Below, one piece after another: positions 32,014-34,167 of a stretch of 34,167 nt of DNA. A program made the position numbers and the translations under genes. The DNA lies in NCBI GenBank assembly GCA_023665575.1, contig JAMPDQ010000001.1:255482-289648 (forward strand), in the 5' to 3' direction. The stretch's first letter is position 1, and each line of letters begins with the position of its first letter. The stretch is from Candidatus Amulumruptor caecigallinarius (lineage in GTDB: Bacteria; Bacteroidota; Bacteroidia; Bacteroidales; Muribaculaceae). The notes under the pieces are model-generated. The model had not been told where the DNA came from. It was given only the letters and a program-made list of their open reading frames with translations, and searched no databases.

Positions 32014-33738
32014 ATGGCTAATTTTTATAACGATAATCCGGCTCTGAAACATTATCTTACCCATCCGCAGATGGAGAAGATTGTGAGCCTGAAGGAACGC
32101 AATTTTGCTGACGCCGACAAATATGATTATGCACCGATGGATTATGCCGATGCACAGGACAGCTATGACAAGGTGCTTGAAATTGTCGGTGAAATCTGCG
32201 GCGATGTGATTGCGCCCAACGCTGAGGAGGTGGATCATGTCGGCCCCACCGTTGAAAATGGCCGGGTAACATATGCTCCGGGCACAGCCCGCAATCTCGA
32301 TGCCTGCCGCAAGGCCGGGCTTATGGGAATGTCGATGCCGCGCCGCCTCGGAGGCCTTAATTTTCCCATCACTCCCTATATCATGGCCGCTGACATAGTG
32401 AGCCGCGCTGATGCCGGGTTCGAAAACCTTTGGGGTCTGCAGGATTGCGCCGAAACAATATATGAGTTTGCCGATGAGGAGCAAAAACAGAAATATATTC
32501 CGCGCGTATGTGCAGGCGAAACGATGTCGATGGACCTCACCGAGCCCGATGCGGGTTCTGACCTGCAGTCGGTGATGCTGAAGGCTTCGCAGAAGCCCGA
32601 CGGATCATGGGTGCTCAACGGCGTGAAACGCTTTATCACCAACGGCGACAGCGATATTCATCTTGTGCTCGCCCGCTCGGAAGAGGGCACAAAAGATGGC
32701 CGCGGCCTCTCGATGTTTATCTACGACAAGCGCAACGGCGGAGTGAATGTGCGCCGCATCGAGAATAAGATGGGTATCAAAGGCAGCCCCACATGCGAGC
32801 TTACATATAAGGATGCTCCCGCCGAACTCGTGGGCAGCCGTAGGCTCGGACTCATAAAATATGTGATGGCTCTGATGAATGGAGCGCGCCTCGGAATAGC
32901 GGCGCAAAGCGTAGGTCTAAGTGAAAATGCATATCGCGAAGCCCTCGCTTATTCTATGGACCGCAAGCAGTTTGGCAAAGCAATCATTGACTTCCCGGCT
33001 GTGGCAGAAATCCTCTCTGTGATGAAGGCCAAGCTTGATGCATCACGCGCGCTGCTCTATGCCTGCACACGCTTTGTGGATATCTACAAGGCTTACGACG
33101 ATATTGCCAAAGAGCGCAAACTCGAACCCGAAGAGAAGAAGGAAGCCAAGGAATATTCACGTCTGGCCGATGCATTCACACCTTTGGCAAAGGGAATGAC
33201 ATCGGAATTCTGCAACCAGAATGCATATGATGCAATTCAGATTCATGGCGGCTCCGGCTTCATGAAGGATTACGCATGCGAGAGAATATATCGCGATGCC
33301 CGCATCACCTCAATTTACGAGGGAACCACCCAGCTACAGGTGGTGGCAGCCATACGCCACGTCACAACCGGCACATATCTCAACTGGATTAATGCGCAGC
33401 TTGCCGGAGAATGCAAGCATGCCGACCAACAGGCCAAAGTGACACTCGAGTCGATGGCCGGAATGTTCGCCGACTCACTTAAGGCTGTGACAGAGGCGAA
33501 TGATCCCGAATATCTTGATTTTATGGCGCGTCGTCTCGTGGAGATGGCCGGCTACACCGTGATGGGCTGTCTCCTTCTTGAGGATGCCACACGCAATGAT
33601 GAATTCCGCACATCGCTCAATGTGTTTGTGAAATATGCTCAGGCGGAAGTGGCAAAACACGCAGACTTTATCAGCAATTTCATGCCCGACCAAATGAAAG
33701 ATTATTTTGCTGTGAAAACCGCAAATTTGGATATGTGA
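32014..33738 (+). CDS. Acyl-CoA dehydrogenase with C-terminal extension
   Basis: The 574-residue product has the three acyl-CoA dehydrogenase domains, with LTEPDAGSD at 175-183 (FAD/substrate loop), DRKQFGKAI (316-324), QIHGGSGFMKDY (409-420) and the likely catalytic base E436 in IYEGTTQLQ. It is about 190 residues longer than short-chain enzymes. The N-terminal 60 residues and the last ~125 (from about 450) form extra helical parts, as in the class with the Acyl-CoA dehydrogenase C-terminal-like domain. It is the last gene of the etfB-etfA operon and so donates to, or accepts from, that flavoprotein. Chain length of the substrate is not clear. Reduction of crotonyl-CoA-type substrates in fermentation is as possible as oxidation. 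Confidence 0.95.
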   Translation: MANFYNDNPALKHYLTHPQMEKIVSLKERNFADADKYDYAPMDYADAQDSYDKVLEIVGEICGDVIAPNAEEVDHVGPTVENGRVTYAPGTARNLDACRKAGLMGMSMPRRLGGLNFPITPYIMAADIVSRADAGFENLWGLQDCAETIYEFADEEQKQKYIPRVCAGETMSMDLTEPDAGSDLQSVMLKASQKPDGSWVLNGVKRFITNGDSDIHLVLARSEEGTKDGRGLSMFIYDKRNGGVNVRRIENKMGIKGSPTCELTYKDAPAELVGSRRLGLIKYVMALMNGARLGIAAQSVGLSENAYREALAYSMDRKQFGKAIIDFPAVAEILSVMKAKLDASRALLYACTRFVDIYKAYDDIAKERKLEPEEKKEAKEYSRLADAFTPLAKGMTSEFCNQNAYDAIQIHGGSGFMKDYACERIYRDARITSIYEGTTQLQVVAAIRHVTTGTYLNWINAQLAGECKHADQQAKVTLESMAGMFADSLKAVTEANDPEYLDFMARRLVEMAGYTVMGCLLLEDATRNDEFRTSLNVFVKYAQAEVAKHADFISNFMPDQMKDYFAVKTANLDM

Positions 33739-33757
33739 AAATAAAATATTAACTTTG
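33726..33757 (+). promoter_or_regulatory. Promoter of the rpsF operon
   Basis: TTTG (33726-33729) and TAACTTTG (33750-33757) are exactly 20 bases apart, a full consensus match. The -33 box overlaps the last codons of the acyl-CoA dehydrogenase gene. Transcription should start near 33763. Confidence 0.75.
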
Positions 33758-33763
33758 CACCGC

Positions 33764-33800
33764 AAAAATGCGGGCAGTGTTCGCATTGCCCGCATTTTTA
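33764..33800 (+). terminator. Strong hairpin ending the etf operon, at the start of the rpsF message
   Basis: AAAAATGCGGGCA (33764-33776) pairs perfectly over 13 bp with TGCCCGCATTTTT (33787-33799) around a 10-base loop, and the right arm itself ends in five T residues. It is an intrinsic terminator for the etf operon. Because the rpsF promoter lies just upstream, the same hairpin would also be the first element of the rpsF leader. Confidence 0.85.
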
Positions 33801-33812
33801 TAAGTAAATCAG

Positions 33813-33843
33813 ATGCTTGCGCGCCCGCGGCGCGAAGTGTCAT
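33813..33843 (+). promoter_or_regulatory. Candidate S6:S18-binding leader element of rpsF
   Basis: ATG/CAT (33813-33815 with 33841-33843), CTT/AAG (33816-33818 with 33835-33837) and CGCGC/GCGCG (33820-33824 with 33830-33834) can form one stem with a bulged G and a TGT internal loop. The apical loop CCGCG begins with CCG, the trinucleotide shared by known S6:S18 leader motifs that mimic 16S rRNA. Feedback control of rpsF/rpsR by the S6:S18 dimer is known in many phyla. The match here is judged by eye. Confidence 0.45.
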
Positions 33844-33866
33844 AACAAAAATTCAAATCACACATT

Positions 33867-34167
33867 ATGAATCGTTACGAAACCGTTTTCATTTTGACTC
33901 CCGTTTTGTCTGACGACCAGATGAAGGAAGCGGTAGAAAAATTCAAGGATGTGCTCAAGCAGAATGATGCCAAAATCATCAATGAAGAGCTCTGGGGTCT
34001 TCGCAAGCTTGCATATCCCATTCAGAAAAAATCAACAGGCTTTTATTGCCTGGTAGACTTCGAGGCAGAGCCCACAATCGTAAAGCGTCTTGAAACCGCT
34101 TTCCGCCGCGACGAACGCGTGATCCGCTTCCTCACATTCCGTCTCGACAAATATGCGGCGGAATATG
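33867..34167 (+). CDS. rpsF: 30S ribosomal protein S6 (partial, runs off the right edge)
   Basis: The first 100 residues are present: [16 protein letters not shown] at the start, the [12 protein letters not shown] segment (about 41-52) and [15 protein letters not shown] (about 80-94). This is the usual S6 ferredoxin-like fold that binds S18 in the platform of the 30S subunit. The end lies outside the window; rpsR and rplI normally follow. The gene has its own promoter and a structured leader of about 100 bases. Confidence 0.97.
   Translation, partial: MNRYETVFILTPVLSDDQMKEAVEKFKDVLKQNDAKIINEELWGLRKLAYPIQKKSTGFYCLVDFEAEPTIVKRLETAFRRDERVIRFLTFRLDKYAAEY

Noticed and set aside
1-34167. Mobile element, prophage, CRISPR array or tRNA-linked island
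   Set aside because: No integrase, transposase, terminal repeats, spacer array or tRNA is visible, and base composition and codon use look even across the window.

Overview
The window looks like chromosomal core DNA from a member of the Bacteroidales, most likely Muribaculaceae (Muribaculum/Duncaniella-like). The family-level guess is inference. It rests on the TAnnTTTG-type -7 promoter boxes, the lipidated TamA homologue (TamL), a secreted protein with a Bacteroidota C-terminal sorting-type tail, DUF4922 and PD40 proteins, roughly 50% GC, and the near absence of Shine-Dalgarno sequences. I see no tRNA, rRNA, CRISPR, IS element, integrase or phage module. No stretch longer than 300 bases lacks a gene.

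Layout. 1-1242: two unplaced small reading frames at the left edge and a small secreted protein, closed by a strong bidirectional terminator. 1293-3638 (-): tamL. 3862-6983 (+): HAD phosphatase, SpoIID/LytB protein and AmpG-like muropeptide permease in one operon. 6962-12600 (-), convergent with it: large Lys-rich amidase with an inserted golvesin-like domain, family 2 glycosyltransferase and DUF4922 HIT-type enzyme. Together these six genes look like a cell-wall turnover and salvage locus, the best candidate here for an undescribed pathway. 12715-20129 (-): a short exopolysaccharide operon, wza-wzc-rfbA-rfbC-wzy-GT4, with no flippase, no priming transferase and no rfbB or rfbD. 20361-25950 (+): class I fumarase, lepA, bcp and nhaA. 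26035-26199: a possible 54-residue protein. 26193-28519 (-): cstA translationally coupled to a PHP phosphatase. 28627-29862 (-): a PD40 lipid-envelope or periplasmic protein. 30108-33738 (+): etfB-etfA-acyl-CoA dehydrogenase. 33867-end (+): start of rpsF with a structured leader.

Regulation visible in the sequence. At least nine genes or operons have a perfect TAnnTTTG -7 box, usually with a TTTG, GTTG or CTTG -33 box 19-21 bases upstream. At tamL and lepA the box lies so close to the start codon that the mRNA should have almost no leader. By contrast the HAD operon, fumarase and rpsF have leaders with clear inverted repeats. Hairpins sharing a 16-base core occur at the end of the exopolysaccharide operon and between its first two genes.
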